Source: Pseudoxanthomonas sp. X-1 (lineage in GTDB: Bacteria; Pseudomonadota; Gammaproteobacteria; Xanthomonadales; Xanthomonadaceae). Taken from it: a DNA stretch of 64,000 nt. A program made the translations under genes and the position numbers. Shown here in pieces: positions 52,666-61,117 of the stretch (position 1 is its first letter; every line of letters starts with the position of its first letter). The stretch covers positions 2,144,001 to 2,208,000 of the forward strand of contig NZ_CP083376.1 of NCBI RefSeq assembly GCF_020042665.1, written 5' to 3'. The notes beneath the pieces are model-generated. The model did not search any database. It was not told the origin of the DNA and saw only the letters and a list, made by a program, of their open reading frames with translations.

Positions 52666-53751
52666 TCAGGCGCGGGGCGCGGCCAGCAGCGGTGCCAGCA
52701 CCGGTTCGAGCTGGGCCCGGCGCCAGCCTTCCAGGGCGGCCGGCCACTGGCCGTGCTCCATGAGCATCTCCAGCCAGCGGCGCGAGGCGAGGATGCCATC
52801 GGGCAGACCGAGCGCGGCCGAATGCGCGGCCACCGCGTCCTGCAACTTCTTCAGGCGCTGCTTGTCCTGGTCGCCGTTTTTGGCAAGCGGGGCGTCGGCC
52901 TCGTCCGGCAGCGGCGTGGACAGGGCCTGCCAGAGCGTGTCGGCGAGCTTGCGCGGCGACTTGGGCTGGCGCTCGAGCCAGTCGACCAGCGCCTCGCGCG
53001 AGGCCATCGGCGTGCGCGCCAGGGTGACGGCCAGTTCGTTGTCCAGGATCCAGCTCTTGGGGCGGTCGCTGGCGCGGGCCTGCGCCTCGCGCCAGCGCAG
53101 CAGGCGCAGCAGGCGGTGCTGTGCGGGGGCATCGAGGAACTGCGCGCTGCGCAGCGCCAGATGCGGCCAGCGTTCGCCGCCATCGTCCTCGCCCTGGGCG
53201 ACGAGCCGCGCGCCGTCGGCCTGCAGCCAGTCCAGCCGGCCCAGCGCCTGCAGCTTGTCGGTCAGCGCCGCATACAGCGCGCCCAGGTGGACCACGTCGT
53301 CGGCGGCGTACTCCAGCTGCGCGGCGCTGAGCGGACGCTTGAGCCAGTCCGAACGCGTCTCGCCCTTGGCCAGCGTCACCCCGGTGATCTGCGCCACCAG
53401 CTTCTGGTAGCCCATGCCGCCGCCGATGCCTGCCAGCGCCGCGGCGATCTGCGTGTCGAACAGCGGCGAGGGCAGCACGCCGCAGGCGCAGCGCAGCGCG
53501 ATCAGGTCTTCGCTGGCGCTGTGCATCACCTTGACCACGCGCGCGTCGGTCAGCAGCGGCGCCAGGGCCTGCGGCATGCCGGGCACCAGCGGATCGACCA
53601 GCAGGATGGTGTCGCCGATAGCGATCTGGACCAGGGCCAGCTGCGGCCAGAAGGTCTTCTCGCGGATGAATTCGGTGTCCAGGCCCACCCAGGCGGGCAG
53701 CTGCTGCAGGTGCGCTCGCAGCGCGTCGGGGGTGTCGATCCAGAGGGGCAC
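52666..53751 (-). CDS. rnd: Ribonuclease D
   Basis: 361 aa. DEDD 3'-5' exonuclease: D25/E27 in GLDTEFIRE, then HSASEDL and YAADDV. Two HRDC-like helical regions follow toward the C-terminus. It trims tRNA 3' ends. The start is a GTG at 53751 (reads MPLWIDTPDALR); no ATG is available near the conserved N-terminus. E. coli rnd also uses a non-AUG start. Divergent from the SUMF1-like lipoprotein gene. Confidence 0.92.
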   Translation of the reverse strand: MPLWIDTPDALRAHLQQLPAWVGLDTEFIREKTFWPQLALVQIAIGDTILLVDPLVPGMPQALAPLLTDARVVKVMHSASEDLIALRCACGVLPSPLFDTQIAAALAGIGGGMGYQKLVAQITGVTLAKGETRSDWLKRPLSAAQLEYAADDVVHLGALYAALTDKLQALGRLDWLQADGARLVAQGEDDGGERWPHLALRSAQFLDAPAQHRLLRLLRWREAQARASDRPKSWILDNELAVTLARTPMASREALVDWLERQPKSPRKLADTLWQALSTPLPDEADAPLAKNGDQDKQRLKKLQDAVAAHSAALGLPDGILASRRWLEMLMEHGQWPAALEGWRRAQLEPVLAPLLAAPRA

Positions 53752-53878
53752 GCGGGTCTCGAGGTTGGGAACCAGGGGGCGCCCCGTCGCGCGCTTGCAC
53801 ACGCCTTGGCGCGCTTGGGGCGACAATAGCCTAACGTCCCCGGCCATCGGCCGCCTTTGGATCATGACGGGAGGAACC

Positions 53879-55741
53879 TTGCGGCGATTCGCCCCGGCGC
53901 TGCTGGCGCTGCTGCTGACAGCTTGCGCGCGCGCGCCCGAGCCCGCGGCGCGGCCGGCCACGCCCGTGGCCAGCCCGGCGCCCGCGGCCGACCAGGCGCC
54001 GGCGCGCACGCCCAGCGTCACCATCAGCGACAGCAGCGGCGATGCCGCGCTGAACTGGTCGCCGCCCGCGCTGGCGCTGGAACCGGACCGGGTGCGCCAG
54101 GCGCGCCGGGATGCCGCTGCCGCGCTGCGCGCCGGCGATCTGTTCGAACAGCCGCGCGACGCCATCCCGCTGTACCTGGCGCTGCTGCGCCTGGATCCCG
54201 ACGACGCCGTCGCCAGGCGCGGCCTGGCCAACGCCGGCACCGCGCTGCTGGCGCAGGGCCGGCGCGCGGTGGCCGCGGCCCAGGACGATCCCGACGCGCT
54301 GGCGAGCGCGGTGCGCATCGCCGCGGTGGTGCGCACGGTGCTGGCGCACGATCCGCGCGCCGAACCCTATCTGGAGCAGGTCGATCTGGCCGAGCAGCTG
54401 GCCCGGCTCAACGCCACCGGCGAGAGCCAGCTGCGCCAGGGCCTGCTGGGAGAAGAGGGCAAGGACGGCGCGCTGACCACCTTCCGCGCCGTGCTGGCGC
54501 AGGCGCCGGACCAGCCCCGCGCCCTGCAGGGCATGGCGGCGACGGAGAGCGCCTTCATCCGCCGCGCCGAGGACGCCGCGCGCGCCGGCGACTTCGACGG
54601 CGCAGCCCGCTGGATGGGCTTCGCCAACGGCCTGCGCGACGAGGCGCAGACGGTCAAGGACGGCTACGCGCGCATCGAAGGCGAGCGCACCCGGCAGATC
54701 GCCGCGCTGCGCGATGCCGGCGTGGACGACCTGGTCTCGCCGCTGGGCCTGAAGGACGCGCGGCAGAAGCTGGAGGCGGCCCTGCGCATCGCCCGCCCGG
54801 GCGATCCGGTGGCCGCCGACCTGCGCCAGCGCATCGACCTGGCCACGCACTACGGCCTGTTCCGGCCTGGCCAGACCTTCACCGACGCCATGTCCGGCGG
54901 CGGCCGCACGCCGGTGATGGTGGTGGTGCCGCACGGTGCCTTCCGCATGGGCGCGGACGAGGACGAGCCGGGCGCGTCCGATGCCGAGCAGCCGGCGCAT
55001 TACGTGCGCTTCGACCGCGGCTTCGCCGTCTCGCGCACGGCGGTGACGGTGGGCCAGTACCGGCGATTCGTGCAGGCGACCCAGTACCGGCCGCGGGCGA
55101 CGCGGCGCGGGCATTCAATCGTCTACGACGAGCGCAGCGGCAACTTCGTGCGCCGCAGCGGCGTGGACTGGCAGTCCGACTACGCCGGGGCCAAGGCGGC
55201 CGACGACATGCCCGTGCTGCACGTCAGCGTGCGCGATGCCGAGGCCTACGCCGACTGGCTGGCCGAGCAGACCGGGCATGCCTACCGCCTGGCCTCGGAG
55301 GCCGAGTTCGAGTACATCCTGCGCGCCGGCAGCCAGGGGCGCTATCCGTGGGGCAGTTCGACGCCGCCGCCCGCGGGCGTGGGCAACCTGACCGGCGGTA
55401 ACGACGTCTCGCCCAGCGGGCGCCATTGGGGCAACGCCTTCGTCGGCTACGGCGATGGCTGGTGGGGGCCGGCGCCGGTGGCCACGTTCAAGCCCAATGC
55501 CTGGGGCCTGTACGACGTCGGCAGCAACATCGGCGAATGGGTCGCAGACTGCTGGCATGCCAGCTTCCGGCGCGCGCCGGGCGACGGTGCGGCGTGGTTC
55601 AATCCCGGCTGCCGGGCGCGGGTGGTGCGGGGCGGAGGATGGGCCTCGTCGCCGCAGCAGGCAAGGGCGGCGTGGCGCTCCTCGCAGGACTCGGACATGA
55701 CCAGTGCGCGGGTAGGCTTCCGCGTGGTGCGTGGCATCTGA
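53879..55741 (+). CDS. Lipoprotein with TPR-like region and SUMF1/FGE-like domain
   Basis: 620 aa. Lipobox LLTAC at about 10-14. An Ala/Pro linker is followed by a helical repeat region (about 60-330), then a formylglycine-generating-enzyme-like (SUMF1) domain to the C-terminus (GAFRMGADEDEPGAS ... VVRGGGWASSPQQARAAWR ... GFRVVRGI). The segment that holds the catalytic Cys pair in true FGE has none here, so sulfatase activation is unlikely. The start is chosen as TTG 53879 because GGGAGG lies just before it; ATG 53864 is in frame without SD. It is in an operon with an M48 protease (13-bp gap). Confidence 0.85.
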   Translation: MRRFAPALLALLLTACARAPEPAARPATPVASPAPAADQAPARTPSVTISDSSGDAALNWSPPALALEPDRVRQARRDAAAALRAGDLFEQPRDAIPLYLALLRLDPDDAVARRGLANAGTALLAQGRRAVAAAQDDPDALASAVRIAAVVRTVLAHDPRAEPYLEQVDLAEQLARLNATGESQLRQGLLGEEGKDGALTTFRAVLAQAPDQPRALQGMAATESAFIRRAEDAARAGDFDGAARWMGFANGLRDEAQTVKDGYARIEGERTRQIAALRDAGVDDLVSPLGLKDARQKLEAALRIARPGDPVAADLRQRIDLATHYGLFRPGQTFTDAMSGGGRTPVMVVVPHGAFRMGADEDEPGASDAEQPAHYVRFDRGFAVSRTAVTVGQYRRFVQATQYRPRATRRGHSIVYDERSGNFVRRSGVDWQSDYAGAKAADDMPVLHVSVRDAEAYADWLAEQTGHAYRLASEAEFEYILRAGSQGRYPWGSSTPPPAGVGNLTGGNDVSPSGRHWGNAFVGYGDGWWGPAPVATFKPNAWGLYDVGSNIGEWVADCWHASFRRAPGDGAAWFNPGCRARVVRGGGWASSPQQARAAWRSSQDSDMTSARVGFRVVRGI

Positions 55742-55754
55742 CAAGGATCAAGGC

Positions 55755-56660
55755 ATGAATGCGGCTTACGACAATGGGGGCATGCAGCGGCGGCGCGGAT
55801 TCGGGATCCGCTGGTGGATCCTGCTGCTGTTCGCCGGCTACGCGGCGTTCCAGTGGTTCTCCAGCCGCCAGACCGATCCCTACACCGGTGAGGACGCGCA
55901 CTACGGCGCCACGCCCAGCGAGGAATCCGAGCTGGGCGTGCAGGCCTACCAGCAGGTGCTGGGCGAGGCGCGCCAGCAGGGGGCGCTGCTGCCGGCCAGC
56001 GACCCGACCAGCCAGGAGGTCGCGAACATCGCCCAGCGCCTGATCGCGCGCGTGCCACAGGTGGCCCAAGACCTGGCCAAGCAGCACAACCAGCCGGTCC
56101 CGGACCTGTCCGGCTACGACTGGCAGGTCAGCGTGCTGCGCTCGGACGAGGCCAATGCGTTCTGCCTGCCGGGCGGCAAGATCGCGGTCTACACCGGCCT
56201 GTTCCCGATCGCGCAGACCCGCGATGCGCTGGCGGTGGTGATGGGCCACGAGATCGCCCACGCGCTGCTGCGCCACAGCTCCCAGCGCATGGCCCAGCAG
56301 AAGCTGGTGCAGATGGGGCAGGTCGCGGCCGGCATGTCGGGCATGGACCAGCAGACCATGGCCGCGCTGGGCGCCGGCGTGCAGTACGGCGTGGTACTGC
56401 CGTACGGCCGCAACCACGAATCGCAGGCCGACGAGGTCGGGCTGATGCTGGCCGCGGCGGCCTGCTACGACCCGCAGCAGGCCATTCCGCTGTGGGAGCG
56501 CATGTCGCAGCTGGGCGGCGGCCAGCGTCCGCCGGAGTTCGCCTCCACCCACCCGGACCCGTCCAACCGCATCGCCCGCCTGCAGCAGCTGATGCCCGAG
56601 GCCGAGCAGTTCCGCGCCCGCTACTGCGGCGGCCAGCCGGCGAGCGACCAGCCGCTGTAG
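55755..56660 (+). CDS. M48-family zinc metalloprotease
   Basis: 301 aa. One N-terminal TM or signal-anchor (about 12-30). Zinc motif HEIAH in VVMGHEIAHALLRH, third ligand E in NHESQADEVG. Domain plan is that of the BepA/LoiP/Oma1-like periplasmic M48 proteases which clear misassembled outer-membrane proteins. The start at 55755 has AAGG upstream. Cotranscribed with the SUMF1-like lipoprotein, which could be a cofactor or a substrate receptor (inference). Confidence 0.92.
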   Translation: MNAAYDNGGMQRRRGFGIRWWILLLFAGYAAFQWFSSRQTDPYTGEDAHYGATPSEESELGVQAYQQVLGEARQQGALLPASDPTSQEVANIAQRLIARVPQVAQDLAKQHNQPVPDLSGYDWQVSVLRSDEANAFCLPGGKIAVYTGLFPIAQTRDALAVVMGHEIAHALLRHSSQRMAQQKLVQMGQVAAGMSGMDQQTMAALGAGVQYGVVLPYGRNHESQADEVGLMLAAAACYDPQQAIPLWERMSQLGGGQRPPEFASTHPDPSNRIARLQQLMPEAEQFRARYCGGQPASDQPL

Positions 56661-56670
56661 CGCGCCGGCG

Positions 56671-57408
56671 TCAGAAACTCATGTACAGGCCGCCGTTGAC
56701 CGGCAGGTTGGCGCCGGTGATGTAACCGGCCGCATCCTCGGCCAGGAAGCGCACCGCGCGGGCGATGTCCTCCGGCTCGCCCAGCCGGCCGACCGGCACC
56801 TGGGCCGAGGTGCGCTGCAGGACCTCGGCCGGCATGGCGGCGGTCATCGGCGTGCGCACGTAGCCGGGAGACACGCTGTTGACCGTGACGCCCTTGGCCG
56901 CGACCTCGCGCGCCAGCGACATGGTCAGCCCGTGCAGGCCGGCCTTGGCCGCCGCGTAGTTGGCCTGGCCGAAGTTCCCGGTCTGGCCGCTGACCGAGCT
57001 GATGTTGACGATGCGGCCGTGGCCGCGCTCGACCATGCCGGCGATGGCGTGGTGGCACAGCTGGAAGGCGCTGGTCAGGTTGACCTGCAGGACCGCGTTC
57101 CACTGCGCCCGGTCCATCTTGCGCAGGGTCGCATCGCGGGTGATGCCGGCGTTGTTGACCAGGATGTCCAGCGCGCCGTGCGTGGCCTGGACGCGGGCGA
57201 TCAGCTGCGCGCACTGCGCGTCGTCACCGACGTCGGCCGGTTCGAAGGCCACGCGGCCGCCGGTGGCGGCCCGGAAGGCCTCGAGGCGCGCCGGCTCGGC
57301 CGGCAGGTCGGTGGCGACGACGGTGTGGCCGGCCTCGGACAGGGCGCGGCAGATCGCCGTGCCCAGGCCGCCGATGCCGCCGGTCACCAGTGCGATGCGG
57401 TGCGTCAT
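56671..57408 (-). CDS. phaB: Acetoacetyl-CoA reductase (PhaB), copy 1
   Basis: 245 aa classical SDR. TGGIGGLG at the N-terminus, NNAGITRD, catalytic S and YAAAK in SSVSGQTGNFGQANYAAAK, and NGGLYM at the end, the PhaB hallmarks. Uses NADPH to make (R)-3-hydroxybutyryl-CoA for polyhydroxybutyrate. A second copy lies at 58344; phaR lies between. A perfect TGCTGCGCAGCA palindrome is in its upstream region. FabG is less likely given the PhaB-specific ends. Confidence 0.9.
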   Translation of the reverse strand: MTHRIALVTGGIGGLGTAICRALSEAGHTVVATDLPAEPARLEAFRAATGGRVAFEPADVGDDAQCAQLIARVQATHGALDILVNNAGITRDATLRKMDRAQWNAVLQVNLTSAFQLCHHAIAGMVERGHGRIVNISSVSGQTGNFGQANYAAAKAGLHGLTMSLAREVAAKGVTVNSVSPGYVRTPMTAAMPAEVLQRTSAQVPVGRLGEPEDIARAVRFLAEDAAGYITGANLPVNGGLYMSF

Positions 57409-57571
57409 GGAGATGCGGTGGTTGCGGTACAGGGGCGCAAGGATACTCCCCGCGCCTGCGGCCAGGTCCGCGTCGCGCCCGCCCTTGCGGCCGGTGGCTT
57501 GCGGGGAAATCCGTCAGGACACGCGTGCTTGGGCTCGTCGGACAGCGGCGTACCGCTCTGGAGGGCGCCTT

Positions 57572-57583
57572 TGCTGCGCAGCA
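57572..57583. promoter_or_regulatory. Palindrome upstream of phaB copy 1
   Basis: TGCTGCGCAGCA, perfect 12-bp palindrome, 164 bp before the start and within the phaR-phaB gap. Candidate PhaR operator: TGC...GCA symmetry resembles reported PhaR sites. Confidence 0.35.
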
Positions 57584-57664
57584 TGCGTTGTGTGCACGAT
57601 CGATGCTGCGGTCGCTTGGGCCGGCGGCGTCGCGCTGGCCCACGCGATGGCACGGTCGCCGCGC

Positions 57665-58201
57665 TCAGCGGCGGGTCGACTTGCTTGCGGTCTCGCGCGT
57701 CGGCGCTTCCTTGCCGGTGCCCGTGCCGGACGTGGAGGTGGGACGCGGGGCGGGGCCGCGGGTCAGGCCGCTGGTGAGGTTGCGCTGGAAGTCCTGCCAG
57801 ATCTCCAGGTTGCGCTCGGTGAGCTGGTTCATCATCGCCCACGGCGTCTGCCCCAGCAGGTTGCCCATCTGCTGGCGGAACTGCGCCTGCTGGTCCATGA
57901 ACATCTGCATCGAGCGCTCCAGGTAGTTGCCCATGAAGCCCTGCAGCGAGTCGCCGTAGAAACGGATGATCTGGCTCAGCAGCTGGGTCGACAGCAGCGG
58001 CTCGCCGTCCTGCTCCTGGTCGCTGATGATCTGCAGCAGCACCAGGCGGGTCAGGTCCTCGCCGCTCTTGGCGTCGCGCACCTCGAACTCCTCGCCGTCG
58101 ACGATGAGCTGGCGCACGTCCTCGATGGTGATGTAGCTGGAGATTTCGGTGTCGTAGAGACGACGGTTGGGGTACTTCTTGATGATCCGGATCGCAGCCA
58201 T
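57665..58201 (-). CDS. phaR: PHB synthesis repressor PhaR
   Basis: 178 aa. N-terminal DNA-binding domain IRIIKKYPNRRLYDTE (4-19) followed by the PHB-accumulation domain (about 70-130, QIIRFYGDSLQGFMGNYLE). The C-terminal tail is low-complexity (TSTSGTGTGKE). PhaR represses phasin and PHB genes and leaves DNA when it binds PHB granules. Flanked by two phaB genes on the same strand. Two palindromes upstream (58249 and 58300) suggest autoregulation. Confidence 0.94.
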   Translation of the reverse strand: MAAIRIIKKYPNRRLYDTEISSYITIEDVRQLIVDGEEFEVRDAKSGEDLTRLVLLQIISDQEQDGEPLLSTQLLSQIIRFYGDSLQGFMGNYLERSMQMFMDQQAQFRQQMGNLLGQTPWAMMNQLTERNLEIWQDFQRNLTSGLTRGPAPRPTSTSGTGTGKEAPTRETASKSTRR

Positions 58202-58248
58202 GGAGCAGTCACCTCAATCAATGTGCGCGGAGCATGCGCCCGGGTTTT

Positions 58249-58259
58249 TTGCGGCGCAA
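58249..58259. promoter_or_regulatory. TTGCGGCGCAA palindrome in the phaR promoter region
   Basis: 11-base palindrome with central G, 48 bp upstream of phaR. Candidate PhaR autoregulatory site, about five helical turns from the next one. Confidence 0.35.
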
Positions 58260-58299
58260 CCATACTTTGGGAGCGTTTCGGGTCTGGACCGGCAGGATC

Positions 58300-58313
58300 T
58301 GCACAGCTGTGCA
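58300..58313. promoter_or_regulatory. TGCACAGCTGTGCA palindrome upstream of phaR
   Basis: Perfect 14-bp palindrome, 99 bp before the phaR start and just past the stop of phaB copy 2. Candidate PhaR operator. Confidence 0.4.
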
Positions 58314-58343
58314 TGCCCCCGCGCAGACGCGCGTCAGCGCGGC

Positions 58344-59084
58344 TTACCAGCCCATGTACTGACCACCGTTGGCCGAGAGATTGGCGCCGGTGATCCAGGC
58401 CGCCTCCTCGGCCACGAAGAAGGCCACCGCGTAGGCGATGTCCTCGGGTGAGCCCAGGCGCCCGGTCGGGATCTGGGCCACGATCTTGTTGCGGATCTCC
58501 TCGGGCACGGCCATCACCATCTCGGTGGCGATGTAGCCCGGCGAGACGGTATTGACGGTGATGCCGAACTGCGCGTTCTCCTGCGCCAGGGAGATGGTGA
58601 AGCCGTGCATGCCGGCCTTGGCCGCGGCGTAGTTGGCCTGGCCGTACTGGCCCTTCTGGCCGTTGATCGAGCTGATCTGCACGATCCGCCCCCAGCGCCG
58701 CGTGCGCATGCCGCCGATCACCGGACGGGTCATGTTGAACACCGAGGACAGATTGGTGTCGATCACCTCGTTCCACTGCGCTGCGTCCATCTTGTGGAAG
58801 GTGGTGTCGCGGGTGATGCCGGCGTTGTTGATCAGGATGTCGATCGGGCCCAGCGTGGCGGCGACCTCGTCCACCATGGCCTGGGCCTGCCCCGGATAGC
58901 GCACGTCGCCCTGCACCAGGGCGATGTCCACGCCTTCGGCGGCCATGCGCTGCTGCCAGTCGCGGGCGCGCACCGGATCGCGATAGTTGGTGGCCACCCG
59001 ATGGCCCAGACCCGCGAGCTTGCGGCAGATGGCCGTGCCGATGCCGCCGGTACCGCCGGTGACCAGTGCAACGCGAGGAGTCAT
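58344..59084 (-). CDS. phaB: Acetoacetyl-CoA reductase (PhaB), copy 2
   Basis: 246 aa. TGGTGGIGTAIC, NNAGITRDTTFHKMD, catalytic SSINGQKGQYGQANYAAAK and NGGQYM, all standard for PhaB. This copy is closer to the textbook PhaB than the one at 56671; the two differ in many residues, so they are not a recent duplication. Start 59084 (MTPRVALVTGG); ATG 59096 is an alternative. 36 bp downstream of gluQ, with two direct repeats TGCAGCAT in the gluQ 3' end that could hold its promoter. Confidence 0.93.
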   Translation of the reverse strand: MTPRVALVTGGTGGIGTAICRKLAGLGHRVATNYRDPVRARDWQQRMAAEGVDIALVQGDVRYPGQAQAMVDEVAATLGPIDILINNAGITRDTTFHKMDAAQWNEVIDTNLSSVFNMTRPVIGGMRTRRWGRIVQISSINGQKGQYGQANYAAAKAGMHGFTISLAQENAQFGITVNTVSPGYIATEMVMAVPEEIRNKIVAQIPTGRLGSPEDIAYAVAFFVAEEAAWITGANLSANGGQYMGW

Positions 59085-59120
59085 GGAGGAGCGCATCGAA
59101 GGAGGCGAGGGCTGGCGATT

Positions 59121-60026
59121 CTAGTCAGCACCTGCAGCATTTTTGTTGTGCGGTGCAGCATGAATTCCAGGCGCGGCCGGCAGCCGCGCCGGGTCGAAGC
59201 CATGCTGCGCCGCATGCAGCAGCGTGTCCACCGTATCGGCGCCGTCCAGCAGGTGCGCCGGCTGGCCCAGCTGGGCCCAGGCCGAGCGTAGGGCGGCCAG
59301 ACCGTCGTCGGCATCCAGCGGCTGCGCGCCGTCCGACTTGGACAGCTTGCGCCCCTGCGCATCCAGCAGCACGGGCAGGTGCAGATAGCGCGGCGTGGGC
59401 AGGCCGAGCGCACGCTGCAGCAGGATCTGGCGCGGCGTGGAGTCGAGCAGGTCGGCGCCGCGCACGACATCGGTCATGCCCTGGTCGGCATCGTCCACCA
59501 CCACGGCCAACTGGTAGGCCCAGGGGCCATCGGCGCGGCGCAGGACGAAGTCGCCCACCACGCGTCCGACCTCCTGGCGCTGCGGGCCCTGCAGGCCGTC
59601 CTCGAAGGTGACAATGCAGTCACCGGGTACGCGCAGGCGGATGGCCGGATCCGGCCGCCGCGCGCGTGCCACGCACCGGTGGTGGACCCCGCCGCTGGCC
59701 GCCAGGTCGGCGCGGCTGCAGTGGCATTCGAAGGCCAGCCCGCGCGCCAGCAGGTGCTCGAGCGCGGCCGCGTATGCCTGGCCGCGGGTGTGCTGCCAGC
59801 GCACCGGCCCATCGCTGCGCAGGCCGAGTTTTTCCAGCAGTTCCAGCTGTGCCTGCGCCGCGCCGGCGACTTCGCGCGGCGGGTCGAGATCCTCGATCCG
59901 CACCCACCACGCACCGCCGGCATGGCGGGCCAGCAGCCAGCTGCCGAATGCCGCCAGCAGCGAGCCGGCATGCAGCGGGCCGGTGGGCGAGGGCGCAAAG
60001 CGGCCGCGGTAGGGGCTTGATGACAT
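59121..60026 (-). CDS. gluQ: Glutamyl-Q tRNA(Asp) synthetase
   Basis: 301 aa, truncated GluRS-like. Class I signature HAGS (19-22) after GRFAPSPTGPLH, and KLSKSDGA. Zinc-site residues CHC and HHRC are near residues 100-120. The anticodon-binding domain is absent, as in GluQ-RS. It glutamylates queuosine at position 34 of tRNA-Asp. Start 60026; the frame extends upstream without conservation. Confidence 0.94.
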   Translation of the reverse strand: MSSSPYRGRFAPSPTGPLHAGSLLAAFGSWLLARHAGGAWWVRIEDLDPPREVAGAAQAQLELLEKLGLRSDGPVRWQHTRGQAYAAALEHLLARGLAFECHCSRADLAASGGVHHRCVARARRPDPAIRLRVPGDCIVTFEDGLQGPQRQEVGRVVGDFVLRRADGPWAYQLAVVVDDADQGMTDVVRGADLLDSTPRQILLQRALGLPTPRYLHLPVLLDAQGRKLSKSDGAQPLDADDGLAALRSAWAQLGQPAHLLDGADTVDTLLHAAQHGFDPARLPAAPGIHAAPHNKNAAGAD

Positions 60027-60142
60027 TGACGAAATCGACGCGCAATCGCTGAACAACCAGTCAGCCGGCAGCTTGAAGTCAAACCGGGGCGTCCACAAGA
60101 TTCGCCTCGTTCCCCCTCTCTCTTTTTGCCCTGGAGTCGACC

Positions 60143-61039
60143 GTGTTCACCCGCATCGCATTGTTCCTGCTGACCAACCTGGCCGTGCTGGCCCTGGCCA
60201 GCGTTGTGATGTCCCTGCTCGGGGTCAATTCGGCCAGCATGGCCGGCCTGCTGGTGATGGCCGCGCTGTTCGGCTTCGGCGGCTCGATTGTCTCGCTGCT
60301 GATGTCCAAGTGGATAGCCAAGCGCACCACCGGCGCGATGGTGATCGAGACCCCGCGCAACGAGGCCGAGCAGTGGCTGCTGGAGACCGTGCGTCGCCAG
60401 GCCCAGGCCGCGGGCATCGGCATGCCCGAGGTGGCGGTGTACGAGGCGCCTGAGATCAACGCCTTCGCCACCGGCGCCAACCGCAACAACGCGCTCGTGG
60501 CCGTGTCCACGGGGCTGCTGCGGCAGATGAGCCGCGACGAGGCCGAGGCCGTGCTCGGCCACGAGGTCAGCCACGTCGCCAACGGTGACATGGTGACCAT
60601 GGCCCTGCTGCAGGGCGTGCTCAACACCTTCGTGATCGTGCTGGCGCGCGTGGTCGGCGGCGTGATCGACAGCTACCTGTCGGGCAACCGCGAGGGCAAC
60701 AGCCGCGGCTTCGCCTACTACATCATCGTGTTCGTGCTGGAGATGGTGCTGGGCCTGTTCGCCACGATGATCGCGATGTGGTTCTCGCGTCGCCGCGAGT
60801 TCCGCGCCGACCACGGCGGCGCCACGTTGGCCGGACGGCAGAAGATGATCGCCGCGCTGGAGCGCCTGCAGGCCAACCACGGCACCAGCACGCTGCCGGC
60901 GCAGGTGGAGGCCTTCGGCATCGCCGGCGGCATGGGGCAGGGCCTGAAGAAGCTGTTCCTCAGCCACCCGCCGCTGCCCGAGCGCATCGCCGCGCTGCGT
61001 GCCGCCCAGGTCCAGCAGCGCGCCAGCACGGTGATGTAA
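60143..61039 (+). CDS. htpX: Membrane-bound zinc protease HtpX
   Basis: 298 aa. Two N-terminal TMs (about 4-24, 34-54) and two more at about 155-175 and 195-215. Zinc motif HEVSH in [12 protein letters not shown], third ligand in [12 protein letters not shown]. Inner-membrane quality control of misfolded membrane proteins, with FtsH. The start is GTG 60143 with GGAG six bases upstream. A CTTGAAG (60072) resembles a heat-shock -35, but a matching -10 is not convincing. Confidence 0.96.
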   Translation: MFTRIALFLLTNLAVLALASVVMSLLGVNSASMAGLLVMAALFGFGGSIVSLLMSKWIAKRTTGAMVIETPRNEAEQWLLETVRRQAQAAGIGMPEVAVYEAPEINAFATGANRNNALVAVSTGLLRQMSRDEAEAVLGHEVSHVANGDMVTMALLQGVLNTFVIVLARVVGGVIDSYLSGNREGNSRGFAYYIIVFVLEMVLGLFATMIAMWFSRRREFRADHGGATLAGRQKMIAALERLQANHGTSTLPAQVEAFGIAGGMGQGLKKLFLSHPPLPERIAALRAAQVQQRASTVM

Positions 61040-61064
61040 GGCGGTCGGTCGCGACGCGCTCCAA

Positions 61065-61095
61065 CGAAAAGCCCGCCATGAAGGCGGGCTTTTCG
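61065..61095. terminator. Bidirectional terminator after htpX
   Basis: CGAAAAGCCCGCC, loop ATGAA, GGCGGGCTTTTCG. Serves htpX and the convergent fimX gene. Confidence 0.9.
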
Positions 61096-61117
61096 CATCC
61101 GGCGGTCCGGGAACGCG

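Noticed and set aside
60072..60100. Heat-shock (sigma-32) promoter for htpX
   Set aside because: CTTGAAG fits a -35, but the expected CCCCAT-type -10 is not found at the right distance; left as a remark only.
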